In this document: piece after piece, positions 47,336-59,052 of the stretch
Numbering within the stretch: position 1 is the stretch's first letter
Layout of the letters: every line of letters begins with the position of its first letter
Assembly: GCA_027563935.2 (NCBI GenBank)
Contig: CM050449.1
Location: forward strand, 43,436,507 to 43,500,506
DNA: 64,000 nt
Reading direction: 5' to 3'
Source of the DNA: Costus lasius
Lineage: Eukaryota > Streptophyta > Magnoliopsida > Zingiberales > Costaceae
The notes under the pieces: generated by a model
Databases searched by the model: none
Seen by the model: the letters and a program-made list of their open reading frames with translations, nothing else
What the model was told of the DNA's origin: nothing
Translations under genes and position numbers: made by a program

Positions 47336-50300
47336 CTAATGGTTGAGAAATCTCAAACCCATATTATTATAGTGCTTCTCATGCTTCTGCTGCGCCAGAG
47401 GCTTTGTAAGCGGGTCAGCCAGATTGTCATCTGTATGAACCTTGCAGATCTTGATCTCTCCTCGATCTATGATCTCCCGGATCAAATGAAACCTTCTCTG
47501 TATGTGCTTGGACTTCTGGTGTGACCGAGGTTCCTTTGCTTGTGCAATCGCTCCAGTGTTATCATAGAAGATAACCAATGGATCTGCACTCGAAGGAACA
47601 ACACCAAGTTCCTGAACGAACTTACGAATCCATACTGCCTCCTTTGATGCTTTTGAGGCTGCAACATACTCGGCTTCTGTTGTGGAATCAGCAACAATTG
47701 ATTGTTTGAAACTCTTCCACACCACTGCTCCTCCATGTTGGGGTATGCCCTTAAGGCTAATGTTTGAGGCCTTGGGATTCTTTCAGTATCATGTATAAAC
47801 TCTTAAGTTTATAAAGGCAATGGTTGTTATTCAGTTTGTTACATTGTCTGCTGCAATAAGTGTACTTCTGAATAATGTCTCAATGCTGTTCAGCTAGGCT
47901 GACATGCTCTATGTCCTTAGTCGAGATATCTTGGTGAACATGAGACAGCCTTGATATGATGGAGACTAATATGTGTTCTAATCTTATAGGATGCTTCGAG
48001 CATGGAATAAGATGTAGACTCATGGGTACATTGGATGTACTGGACAGACCCTACTAGGATATTCAATTGCTTGTCACAATGTGAATAATCCTTGTTTGCA
48101 ACAAGTGGCACATGTCCTTTGACTTGAGATCACTTGTGTTTCTAAATGATGATTGTCATTGTTTTGAGGTAGTTCAATATCATTTGAAACATAATGGTTA
48201 TAGACTATCTTGGATAATGATCATGAGTCAGGTTAGGGCACTAGTGATAGATATAGGATTGCCGTCTCCTTGTTTAAGGAGTGTGATGTTCTAAAGGGGC
48301 CCCCTAGATGAGATGATTGAGAAAGTGTATGGCCATACCCAGGTGACTATGATCATCTGATCTAATCATGCTCATCATATTGGAGCTACAGGCTTGACAC
48401 GCTTGTCCAATAAGAACATCCAGTGGCAAAGGAATCATGTATGCCTCGTGAAGTGGATTCACACTTGTGCTGTGGTTTGGGTGTAGTCTTGGAAGACTCT
48501 TTCCTTTATATCGGGAGACAGTGATGTGTTGCTAGATACCCCTCACTGATCGTGATAACGTAAGTTATCGTTACCGACATTTAAAGGAAACCCTCAGGGT
48601 CGCACAATTTGATGATATGGCTTACTTAAGTCAGATCGTGTGGACTGAATTGTCAGGGTTCAGTTTAAAGGGATTTAATCTCTGATTGTGAGTGAGATCT
48701 GGTCTGATCATGTTTGATTGATTAGGACTTGAGATTGGTAAGCTTCGATCGAGAGAATGGATGCTAGATCGGTGAGATCAGGGTGCATCAAGAGATGAAC
48801 GGTTAGATCTGGAACCTTAGGGTTTAATTTGATCTGGACTAAAGGCTTGGCTTGATTGGTTTTTGAACCAAATCAAAATGAACCAGCTCATCAAGTGAGC
48901 GCATGGTTCAAGGGGAGAGGGTGTAACGACTAGTTCACTTGGCGTGAACGTTTAAGCGTATGTGGGTTTCTATTTTTGGAAACCATGATCTCCACATGAG
49001 ACACACTTCACGTTCGAATAGAAGTGAGTTCTATTCTCGCCTTTCCCGAGATTCCTCTTGACATTTTCGTGTGTGGCGACACCTTGAAGCTTCGTGAGGA
49101 TTCAGCCAAGAAGGAAAAATCTTCTCATCCCTTTCACTCGACAAGAACTCCTTAGAACCTTGCTAGCACAAGGAGCACTAAGGGAGTAGGCGACATCATT
49201 TGTGTGCGCACCATTTGGAGGAGAAGCGCTTGAGTCTCTTCTTCCTAGACGCCATCCAAGCAATGGCTTTGGTGAGAATCGATTCCTTGATTCTTATTTG
49301 CAATCACTTATAAGTTGATCATATAATATGAAAAGATCCTAGAAACCCCTTCCGCTGCATGAAAACCTCCATATGCGCCTATCTAGGGTTTCGCCCCCTT
49401 TGTTAAGGGGACTTTCACTCCATTCAAGCTAAAAACATAGCCTGATTGCGATCGGAAATCGTCTTGGTCAGATTGGAATGAAGCGTCAATATATCCTTCA
49501 ATACTGAGTTCTTCCTGACCCCCATAAATCAAGAACATATCTTTGGTTCTCCGAAGATATTTCAAAATGTTCTTGACTGCAATCCAGTGTGTCTTCCCTG
49601 GATTACTTTGGAAACGACTGGTCACGCTTAACCCGTAAGCGACGTCTGGGCGAGTACATAACATCGCATACATGATGGACCCAATAGCCGAAGCATAAGG
49701 CGTATTGTCCATCTCATCTTTCTCAGACTGTGTTTCAGGACACTGGCTCTTTGAAAGATTCAGACCATGTCTGACTGGAAGATATCCTCTTTTAGAATTT
49801 TCTAAATGGAATCTCTCTAGGACCTTATCGATGTAAGTACTCTAGCACAGCCCGAGAAGCCTATTAGATCTATCTCTGTAGATCTCCACACCTAATACAT
49901 AGGCTGCTTCTCCCAAATCTTTCATCTGGAAACATTTTCTTAACCATGCTTTGACTGCATGCAGTTCAGGAATATCGTTTCCAATGATTAAGATATCATC
50001 GACGTAGAGGACTAGGAAAGTAATCACGCTCCCACTAAACCTTTTATATACACACGGGTCATCTTCATTTTTGATGAAACCAAATTCACAAACTGATTCA
50101 TCAAAACGAATATTCCAGCTTCTCGATGCTTGTTTTAGTCCATAAATGGACTTCTTTAATTTGCATATTTTATGACGTTCTGATGGATTGATGAAACCTT
50201 CAGGCTGTGTCATATACACATCCTCTTCCAGTTTTCCATTAAGGAAAGCGGTCTTCACATCCATTTGCCAGATCTCATAATCATAATATGCAGCTATCGC

Positions 50301-52931
50301 GAGAATAATCCGAATGGACTTGAACATGGCTACAGGAGAGAAAGTTTCATCATAATCTATCCCGTAGATTTCTTTGAAACCTTTCGCAACTAGCCTGCCC
50401 TTATAGGTAACTATGTTACCATCCATGTCTTTCTTCTTTTTGAAGATCCACTTACAGCCTATAGGGATTACTCCCTGAGGCTGATCAACCAAATCCCAGA
50501 CTTGGTTATCTGACATGGAGTCCATTTCGGCTCGCATAGCTTCAAGCCATCTTACTGATTCCGGTCCATTGACCGCATCCGCATAAGTGAGGGGTTCATC
50601 ATTAATGATGTAGACTCCGTCATAGCGCTCAGGCTGACGACGGATCCTTCCCGATCTACGCGGTTCCCGTGATATCTGAGCATCAGGTTGCTCAGTAACC
50701 TGATCTGTTGGCTCAGGCTCATCCAACTGAACTTGATTACTTTGTCCCGCTTCTGGATTTTCATCCAGCTTTATTTCTCTCCCACTGGCTTCTTGCAGAA
50801 GAAATTCCTTCTCAAGAAAAATAGCCGTTCGAGCAACAAATACTTTGTTCTCCTTGGGATCATAGAAATAATAACCCTTAGTTTCTTTAGGGTAACCGAC
50901 AAAGATACATTTATCTGATCTGCTCTCTAGTTTCCCAGAGGCGAGCTTTTTGACATAAGCCTCGCAACCCCAGATTTTTATAAATGTCAAGCTCGGGTGT
51001 TTCCCATACCATAACTCATATGGTGTCCTTAAAACAGCCTTGGATGGCACTCGGTTTAGCACCTTTGCAGCTGTTTCCAGTGCAAATCCCCAAAAGGAGT
51101 AAGGTAGAGTAGCCTGACTCATCATTGAACGAATCATATCCAATAAGGTTCTATTTCTCCTTTCGGACACACCATTCCATTGCGGTGTTCCTGGCGGAGT
51201 GAGCTGTGAGATAATCCCACACTCCTTCAGATAGTTAGTAAACTCACGACTCAAGTATTCCCCACCTCGATCTGAACGAAGTGCCTTGATATTTCGGCCT
51301 AACTGAATTTGTACTTCATTTTTGAACTCTTTGAACTTGTCAAAAGATTCACTCTTATGTCTCATTAAATAGACATAACCATACCTACTGAAATCATCAG
51401 TAAAAGTAATGAAGTATAAATAGCCACCTCTGGCATGTTTACTAAAAGGCCCACACACATCACTATGAATAAGGTCAAGTAAACCTGAAGCCCTTTGACC
51501 TTTATTAGAAAAAGGAGTCTTCGTCATTTTACCCATTAAACAAGCTTTGCATGTATCAAGCTCCTCATAGGAGAATGATCCCAGCAGTCCACGTTCATGC
51601 AACCGCTTAATGCGCTTCTTGTTAATATGGCCTAAACGACTATGCCAAAGCAAGGTGCTGTCATCAGCATACTTGGCTTTCTTGTTATCAATTTGTTGTA
51701 CAGAACATTCCATGTTCAACATGAATAACCCATTGTTAATCGACCCGGTAGCATAAACAATATTATCAAACGAAATACAACACTTTAAAGTTTTGCATTC
51801 AAAAGAAAAACCTTTCCTGATAAGAGCAGGAATAGAGATAATATTCTTAGTTATGCTCGGTACGAAATAACAATTGTCAAGTTCTAATACAAAACCAGAT
51901 GGTAAAGAGATGTGATATTCTCCTACAGCAACAGCAGCAACCCGTGCCCCGTTTCCAACTCGTAGGTCCACCTCATGCTGTCCCACCTGTCTTCTTCTCT
52001 TGAGTTCCTGCACATTTGAACAAATGTGAACTCCACATGCAGTGTCCAACACCCATGAAATAGAAGAAGCTACCATGACTTCAGTCACGTAAATACCTGA
52101 GCCAGAAGTGAAAGGCTTGCTTCCCTTCTTCTCTCCTTGGAGCGCTTTACAGTCCTTCTTCCAGTGACCCAGCTGGCCACAGTGGAAACATCTGTTGTCC
52201 TTTGACCGCTTCACCTTTTGTTTCAAAGCCTTGTTGTAGCTCTTGATAGGGGTTTTGCCCTTCTTCCCCTTCTTCTTATTCCTTGAAGGAACCATCAAGA
52301 CAGAGGATGAAGGCTTTCCCTTCTCAAGAGTCTGCTCTATGGTGCAGAGCATGTTCAGTAACTCTGCCGGAGTACAGTCAATCTTGTTCATATTAAAATT
52401 AATGATGAACAGATCGAAAGAGGCCGGGAGAGACTGCAGGATAATGTCTACAATAAGTTCCTGATTGATGGTGTGTCCCAGTTTCTCTAGAGCATCCATG
52501 TACCCAATCATCTTGAGTACGTGAGCTCCCACTGGACTGCCTTTAGTCAGTTTGCTATGAAAGAAAAGTTTCGTCAAGTTATAGCGTTCTGTCCTTGCCT
52601 GTGCAGCATATAGCATCTTGAGATTTGCTATAATATCAATATCAGACAAATCCTCATGCTGACGCTGGAGCTCTGGCGTCATTGACGCAAGCATAAGGCA
52701 AGCGACATCAGTACTATCACTGACGTGCTTCTCAAAAGCATCCCGAACCGCCCTTGGGGCGTTCGTAGCAGGTTGAGCCGGTATTGCCGACTCAAGGACA
52801 TACAGCTTCCTCTCAGCCTTAAGCACAATCTTAAGCTGTCTGTACCAGTATGAGAAGTTTGGCCCAGCAAACTTCTCCTTTTCCAATATGGATCGCAAAT
52901 TGAGCCCTGTGGTGTTCGTTGCTGCAGGAAT
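47336..52931 (-). pseudogene. gag-pol of copia D, one TAG and split by solo LTR E
   Basis: The frame runs from exon 2 start 52931 through gag, knuckle CFHCGQLGHWKKDC (near 52170), protease LDTAC, integrase and RT (YVDDILIIGND near 50000) to a TAG at 49842-49844, where relatives have CAG or CAA after LGLC. It stays open after that to 49423, is interrupted by E (47736-49417 plus one TSD copy, 1687 bp), and resumes in the correct frame at 47735 with RNase H (STTEAEYVAASKA) to the stop at 47336. The first in-frame candidate start is a TTG at 52898. There is no ATG, and the gag start region reads ACC ACA GGG CTC AAT TTG. Confidence 0.93.
47736..49417 (+). mobile_element. Solo LTR E inside the pol of copia D
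   Basis: One 1682-bp LTR of the same copia family runs from TGTTGGGGTATGCC to ACTTTCA, plus orientation, flanked by TSD CTCCA (47731-47735 and 49418-49422). No internal sequence is present, so it arose by LTR-LTR recombination of a full element. It retains ATG GCT TTG at 49263-49271 followed by donor GTGAGA. Confidence 0.95.
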
Positions 52932-54871
52932 CTACAACATTGCAAGAACAACAAGGTCAGTATCCATGTTAGAATCAATCCAGGACTTAAGAGTGATTCT
53001 TTTCTCACTATTTTATCTGACTGAAAAATCCAATAAAACAGCCCGAAAGAGTGAAACTCTTTTAGTGAGATGGGATCCAGATTTCATACTTGATCTCCTT
53101 GTCCCGCTCAGGCGAGATAAGATGCACAGAGAGTTCAAGCACTAATCACTGGTAGGCTATCCATGCCAATCGCCAACCCGTGCGATTCCCCTTCATCTAG
53201 GCAATCCAGAAGACTGCGCCAACTAAGTTGGTACAACACAGTTTCTGATTCCTAAGATGGCTGCCTCCATATAGCTATCATATGCTCAATATGTAGCCCA
53301 TATGGTCAAGCTGACCTGACCTACTCCCTGGACCACCACGTGCTATACTGAGCAACGAGAAGGGATAAATCCCTACTCTGTAGCATGTAGGTGTAATCAC
53401 ACACCGTCTGAAGATAGCTGGGCGTGCCCACTGAGTGGGTACAACACGGCCCCAACGATAGTCAGAACAGTGAGGTTTCGCATCAGAAGGCTTTCGAGCT
53501 TGATATTTCGTTGGATTTTAACGGTCCATTTTATCTTCTTACTATCATGCAAGATCTATGGTGATAGCAGAAGAATAAATATACTTGTGCTAATATTACT
53601 TAAAACAGTAAGTAGAAAGCACAATGATCTTATGTGGTAAACGCCCATAAAAGCCTAAGTAAAACCCTAGTTTTACACAAGTCCTCACTTGAGCTCTTTA
53701 TGGGTCTCTTTCACTTCATCTGGCCCGGCCCGGGCCCAAGGCGCCCTTTGCAGCCTAAATGCGCCCACCAGACTGGTTGTGCCTTTTCTAGAGTCGAACT
53801 CTAGACCCACCACCTGGTGAAGCCACTTGCTGCAAGCGTCTCTGCCATGTGTGCTCTGTGCTCATGTCTGATCAAATTACATTTTTAATCTATCTAGACA
53901 AGGTTTGACTCGCAGGTCAATTATACAATTTTCATAAATTAAAGTGTGATTCGCAGATCACAGCAAAATTTATAAATCAATTCCAGGCACGCAGGCCCCA
54001 GCACAGCACACAAATAAGGGCAGCCCACATAAGAATAGACATCCATTCACCATGATAAACAAGCATCCATGTGATCCAAACAGAAAATAAAATTTTGAAA
54101 ACCCATGGCATCAATTTTATTTCCTTATGTGCCCTACTACCTTACAACGGTCCATTAATAGGTATCCACTCATCAGACCAAGTCAGACCCACTGCCCTTG
54201 CACGCACCCAGTCATAACTGACTTGCGTCGACCTTGTGGTCAACTATGCATGCCTTAAGGGCTGAACGTCCCACATGATTTCTGGCAAGCGGGTGTGACC
54301 CCGGGCCTTAATCATGATCGTTCACCAGGCGCCTCAATCAGACATCGCTACACGCCCTTTTGCAGTCGACCTATAGCCACCTGTATTGCTTGCGCACAGG
54401 TGCTATCTGGCCGACCCATCTAGGCTGTCAGATGGTCTGATTAGGCTGTTGGGTCCAGACTTTGACTAATGACTTCAACCCTATTAACCCGTCTAAGAGT
54501 TCAAAGCAGGCGCTTAGATAGATCTAAATGAGGGGGGCGCGCATGAAGTAAATTTTTGTTTGAAAAACATCTATGAAACATGCGCAAACTTTAAACAACA
54601 TGGATACATGCGCAAACACAATATGTAATCTTGTCATCAAGTAAGCGCATGTGAACATGTAGAAGATCTATCCTATAAATCAAACAAGGATCACATCAAG
54701 GCAATCATATGCAACAAGTCAAAATAAACCTGATGCTCTGATACTAATTGAAGGGTCGAAACCTAAGTCAGATGCGCTTCTAAATTTTTGCATAGGCGGA
54801 AAAACTAGGTTTCATGAAGATCGCATGGCTTGTAAGTATAACCAACCATAAGAGGATGATTGAAGCATTAC
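52932..54871 (-). other. Predicted intron and leader of copia D
   Basis: Minus strand: ATG GCC ATG (54880-54872) is followed by donor GTAATG. The acceptor ATGTTGTAG ends at 52932, directly before ATT CCT GCA GCA in the gag frame. The 1940-bp interval contains the PBS and gene-free leader. No sense-strand ATG occurs for about 225 nt upstream of the LTR ATG. Confidence 0.65.
54735..54746 (-). other. Primer-binding site of copia D
   Basis: The minus strand reads TAGTATCAGAGC, one mismatch from the tRNA-iMet site, two bases from the LTR. Confidence 0.85.
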
Positions 54872-56396
54872 CATGGCCATTGCTCGAGTGATGACTTGGA
54901 AGAAGAAAGGGCGATCGGCTCTTCTCCAAAGAGGTCACACACAAGATGTTGAAGGCTTACTCCCTTGTGCTCTTTGTGCTAGCAAAGATCCAAGGAAAAC
55001 TTGATCGTGTACAAGGAGATGTTTTTCTCTCTCGGCTGTTCGAACTCTCTTCCTTGGCGTGAAGACTCACTACCACACGAGAGGAAAACGGGAGGAGAAG
55101 AGGGGGTGAGCCATGTTACAATCGTGGAGGCGTTTTCCAAAATGGAAAACCGACTTCCAAAAATAGTAAGTGCTTAATACTCATGCATTCACTCAAAGTG
55201 AATCATCGAAACTTCCTTCTCCTTTGAACCAAGCGTTCACTAAGTGAACCGGTTCAATTCTATTTGGTTCAAAGACCAAATCGAACCAGCCATGGTTTAG
55301 ATCTCTTTGAACCAAATGGCTCAAGATCTAACCACACATCTCTTGATCTTCTTGATCTCATCGATCAAGCATCAATTCTCCCGATCGAAGCTTACCAATC
55401 TCAAGCCCTAATCAATCAAACATGATCAGACCAGATCTCACTTCAAATCAGAGTTTAAATTCCTTTAAATTGGACTAAAACAATTCAATCCACACGATCT
55501 GATATAAGTAAGCCATATCATCAAATTGTGCGACCCTAAGGGTTTCCTTCAACGTCGGTAACGATAACTTACATTATCACGATCAGAGAGGGGTATCTAG
55601 CAACACATCACTGTCTCCCAATATGAAGGAAAGAGTCTTCCAAGACTACACCCAAACCACAGCACAAGTGTGTATCCAATTCACTTAGCATACATGTTTC
55701 CTTTGCTACTGGATGTTCTCGTTGGACAAGCGTGTCAAGCGTGTAACTCCAACATGATGAGAATGGTTAGATCAGATGAACATAGTCATCTGGGTATGGC
55801 CATACACTTTCTCAACCATCTCATCCAGGGGGCCCCTATAGAACATCACACTCCAACAAGGAGAGGCAATCCTTTATCTATCACTAGTGCCCTAACATGA
55901 CTCATGCCCATTATCCAAGATAATCCTTAACCATGAATTTTTCAAATGATATTGAACTACCTCAAGATAATGCCAATCATCATTTAGAAACAGAAGTGAT
56001 CTCAAGTCAGAGGAAATATGCCATTTGCTTGCATACAAGGATTATTCACATTGTGACAAACAATTGAACATCCTAAGTAGAGTCAGTCCAGTACATCCAA
56101 TGCACCTATGTGTCTAAATCTTGTTCCATGCTCGAAGCATCCTATAAGATCAGAACACATATTAGTCTCAATCATATCAAGGCTGTCTCATGTTCACCAA
56201 GATATCTCGACTAAGGACAATACTGCATGTCAGCCAAGCTGAACACCATTGAGACATTATTCAGAAGTATACATAACAGCAGCAGATAATGTAACAACCT
56301 GAATAACAACAATTGCCTTTATTAAAACATAGTTTATACATGATACTGATAATAACCCAAGGCCTCAAACATTAGCCTTAAGGGCATACCCCAACA
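54749..56396 (-). repeat. 5' LTR of copia D, with LTR-encoded start codon
   Basis: It is the same length as 45668-47315. ATGGCCATG at 54880-54872 (minus) is followed by GTAATG. Confidence 0.93.
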
Positions 56397-56401
56397 GCAC
56401 T

Positions 56402-57011
56402 TCCGTTGGAGCTCATTAAATCGCTCCCATGCTTCACTCATCGATTCACCATCTCTCTGGGCAAAGCCTGTGATTTGGTTCCTCAACTGGATCATTTTAC
56501 TGGGTGGAAAATACTTCTACAAGAAGGCATTTGACAAGTGCTCCCAAGTAGTGAATGTCCCAGTTGGATGTGCTTGAAGCCAGGCTTTTGCTCTGTTCCT
56601 GATAGAAAAAGGAAACAGTCTTAGTCTGAGGGCATCGTCAGATACACCATTAATCTTTATGGTGTCACAGAATTCAAGGAAAAGGGATAAGTGTTGGTTT
56701 GGATCTTCCAAAGGAGATCCTCCAAACTGATTCTGTTGAATCATCGATAAGAACGTTGGCTTGTTCTCAAAGCTGTTCGCATCTATAGCAGGCCTAGTGA
56801 TGCTGGAATGAATTCCCTAAGTATTTGGGGCTACATAGTCGCGCAATGTCCTTCTTTCAGCCATGATGGATTCTTCTTCTCTTTCTTCTACAACTTGTGT
56901 CTTCTCAAATCTCAATCTCTTTCGCAATCTCAGAGTCTTATTTATCTCAGGATCAAAAGGTACAAGTGGTCCTGACCTAAGATTCCTGCGCATGCAAAGT
57001 AGATAGATCAA
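56402..57011 (-). pseudogene. Athila-type gag of element L, N-terminal part
   Basis: The gag start is ATG at 56993 (CMRRNLRSGPLVPFDPEINK). MAERRTLRDYVAPNT follows, then a TAG at 56817. The NQFGGSPLEDPNQHLS core and LRLRLFPFSIRNRAKAW lead to a second TAG at 56517, after which the frame continues to the D insertion at 56402. Both stops fit CAG to TAG. Upstream of the ATG (to about 57054) the sequence does not match the leader of the plus-strand copy at 61090-61242. Instead it runs into an oppositely oriented Athila tail, so no 5' LTR of L is present. Confidence 0.85.
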
Positions 57012-59052
57012 GTGATTTCAAGAACCACAGAGATTGATCTTGAGATTATGAGTGGAAAAAGATCTTGGAACCCCTAATCCTGTAAACAAAAGTTAATGGT
57101 TATGAATTGAAAGCTTGATAAGGTCTTGAGATTTGAAAGTCCCCTAGAACAAGGGGGGGCGAAACCCTAATAGGAGGCACAACAAAACCTCTAGCGGAAT
57201 CTAGGGTTTCTAACAGGATCGTATAGCATGTAACATGTTCAACTTTCAATGAAAAGGAATTCTTACCATTGCCATCGCTTAGATGGTGTCTTGGAAGGAA
57301 AGGCGCAAATGCTCCTTCTCCTAAGGTGACGCACACAATTGATGTCGCCTACTCTTCTCTTGGTGCTCCTTGTGCTAGCAAGGTTCCAAGAAGTCGTTGT
57401 CGAATGGAAGGGGAGAGAATCCTTTGCTTGGCGATTACTTCCTTCTCCTTGCGTCAACCTCTTCACCACACAAGAGTGCAAACCGAATACTCAAGTTGGC
57501 GATGAGAGATGAGGAATGACAAGAGATGAGAGCGTCTTAGGCGTGAACGTGAGGCGTTCCCACGTTTAGAAGTCATGGCTTCTAAATTTAGTAAACCCCA
57601 AACGTTCATGCGACCATGGATTCACCCCATGCGCAAACTCCTCTTAGATTGAACCACGCGCTCAACCAATGAGCTGGTTCAAATCGATTTGGTTTAATAA
57701 CCAAATAAACCAAGCAATCAGTCCAGACCACAATAAACCCTAAGGCTCTTGATCTGACCGTCGATCTCTTGATGCTACTGATCTCACCGATCTAGCATCC
57801 AATCTCTCGATCGAAGCTTACCGATCTCAAGCCCTAATCAATCAAACATGATCAGACCAGATCTCACTTACAATCAGAGATTAAATCCCTTTAAACTGAA
57901 CCTGAACAATTCAGTCCACACGATCTGACTTAAGTAAGCCATATCATCAAATTGTGCGACCCTGAGGGTTTCCTTTAAATGTCGGTAACGATAACTCACG
58001 TTATCACGATCAGTGAGGGGTATCTAGCAACACATCACTGTCTCCCGATATAAAGAAAAGAGTCTTCCAAGACTACACCCAAACCACAGCACAAGTGTGA
58101 ATCCAACTCACAAGGCATGCATGTTTCCTTTGCCACTGGATGTTCTTATTGGACAAGCGTGTCAAGCTTGTAACTCCAATATGATGAGCATAATTAGATC
58201 AGATGAACAAAGTCACCTGGGTATGGCCATACACTTTTCTCAATCATCTCATCCAGGGGGCCCTTTAGAACATCACACTCCTTAAACAAGGAGACGGCAA
58301 TCCTTTGTCTATCACTAGTGCCCTAACCTGACTCAAGCTCACCATCCAAGATAGTCTATAATCATTATGTTTCAAATGATATTGAACTACCTCAAAACAA
58401 TGACAATCATCATTTAGAAACACAAGTGATCTCAAGTCAGAGGAAATGTGCCACTTGTTGCAATCAAGGATTATTCACATTGTGACAAGCAATTGAATAA
58501 CCTAGTAGGGTCTGTCCAGTACATCCAATGTACCCATGAGTCTACATCTTATTCCATGCTCGAAGCATCCTATAAGATTAGAACACATATTAGTCTCAAT
58601 CATATCAAGGTTGTCTCATGTTCACCAAGATATCTCGACTAAGGACTTTATAGTATGTCAGCCCAGCTGAACAGCTTTGAGACATTATTCAGAAGTACAC
58701 TTATTGCAGCAGACAATGTAACAAACTGAATAACAACCATGCCTTTATAAACATAAGAGTTTATACATGATACTGTTACAATCCCAAGGCCTCAAACATT
58801 AGCCTTAAGGGCATACCCCAACAAGATTGATATTCCCTTTATGCAAGTTATGAAGTTTTATTTAACTAAGTAGTGAAACTTGAAAATCAGATGCAAAGGA
58901 TGATATGTCTGTTTGAAATTCCATAGAATGGTTAACGATAATTTTCATTGGTGATTGTGCTTTAGAAATTTATTTGTCATGAGAAAGTTTTCTCCTTTGA
59001 TCAATTTCTTGATTTTTGCTTGAGGACAAGCAAGGTTTGAGCCTTATGTGTT
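57012..59052 (+). other. Plus-oriented Athila 3' tail, split by solo LTR G
   Basis: Excluding G, 57012-57133 plus 58829-59052 match the tail of element L (23961-24300) in inverted orientation. The minus strand has tttgtttacagga and tctttttccactca near 57070. The plus strand ends in GCTTGAGGACAAGCAAGG and ccttatgtgt before the LTR at 59053. No coding sequence is seen. Confidence 0.65.
57134..58823 (-). mobile_element. Solo copia LTR G
   Basis: A single 1690-bp LTR of the copia family in minus orientation. Plus-strand ends are TGAAAGTCCC and ATACCCCAACA, TSD AGATT at 57129-57133 and 58824-58828. It carries ATG GCA ATG (57275-57267, minus) followed by donor GTAAGA, the best donor of the set. 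Frames inside (57263-57505, 58097-58642) are LTR by-products. Confidence 0.95.

Larger units (their letters stand above)
45668..56396 (-). mobile_element. Copia LTR retrotransposon D, with nested solo LTR E
   Basis: LTRs lie at 45668-47315 and 54749-56396 (1648 bp each), TSD GCACT at 45663-45667 and 56397-56401. Minus-strand order is 5' LTR, PBS, leader/intron, gag-pol, polypurine tract (47316-47330), 3' LTR. About 12 LTR differences (about 0.7 percent). It is inserted in the gag of Athila-like L. It is closer to A than to B and C in gag (RSILEKEKFAGPNF, SAIPAQPA) and in lacking a gag ATG. Solo LTR E splits its pol. Confidence 0.95.

Noticed and set aside
47736..49417. Full second copia element inside D
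   Set aside because: Only one LTR is present between perfect CTCCA duplications; there is no internal region, so it is a solo LTR.
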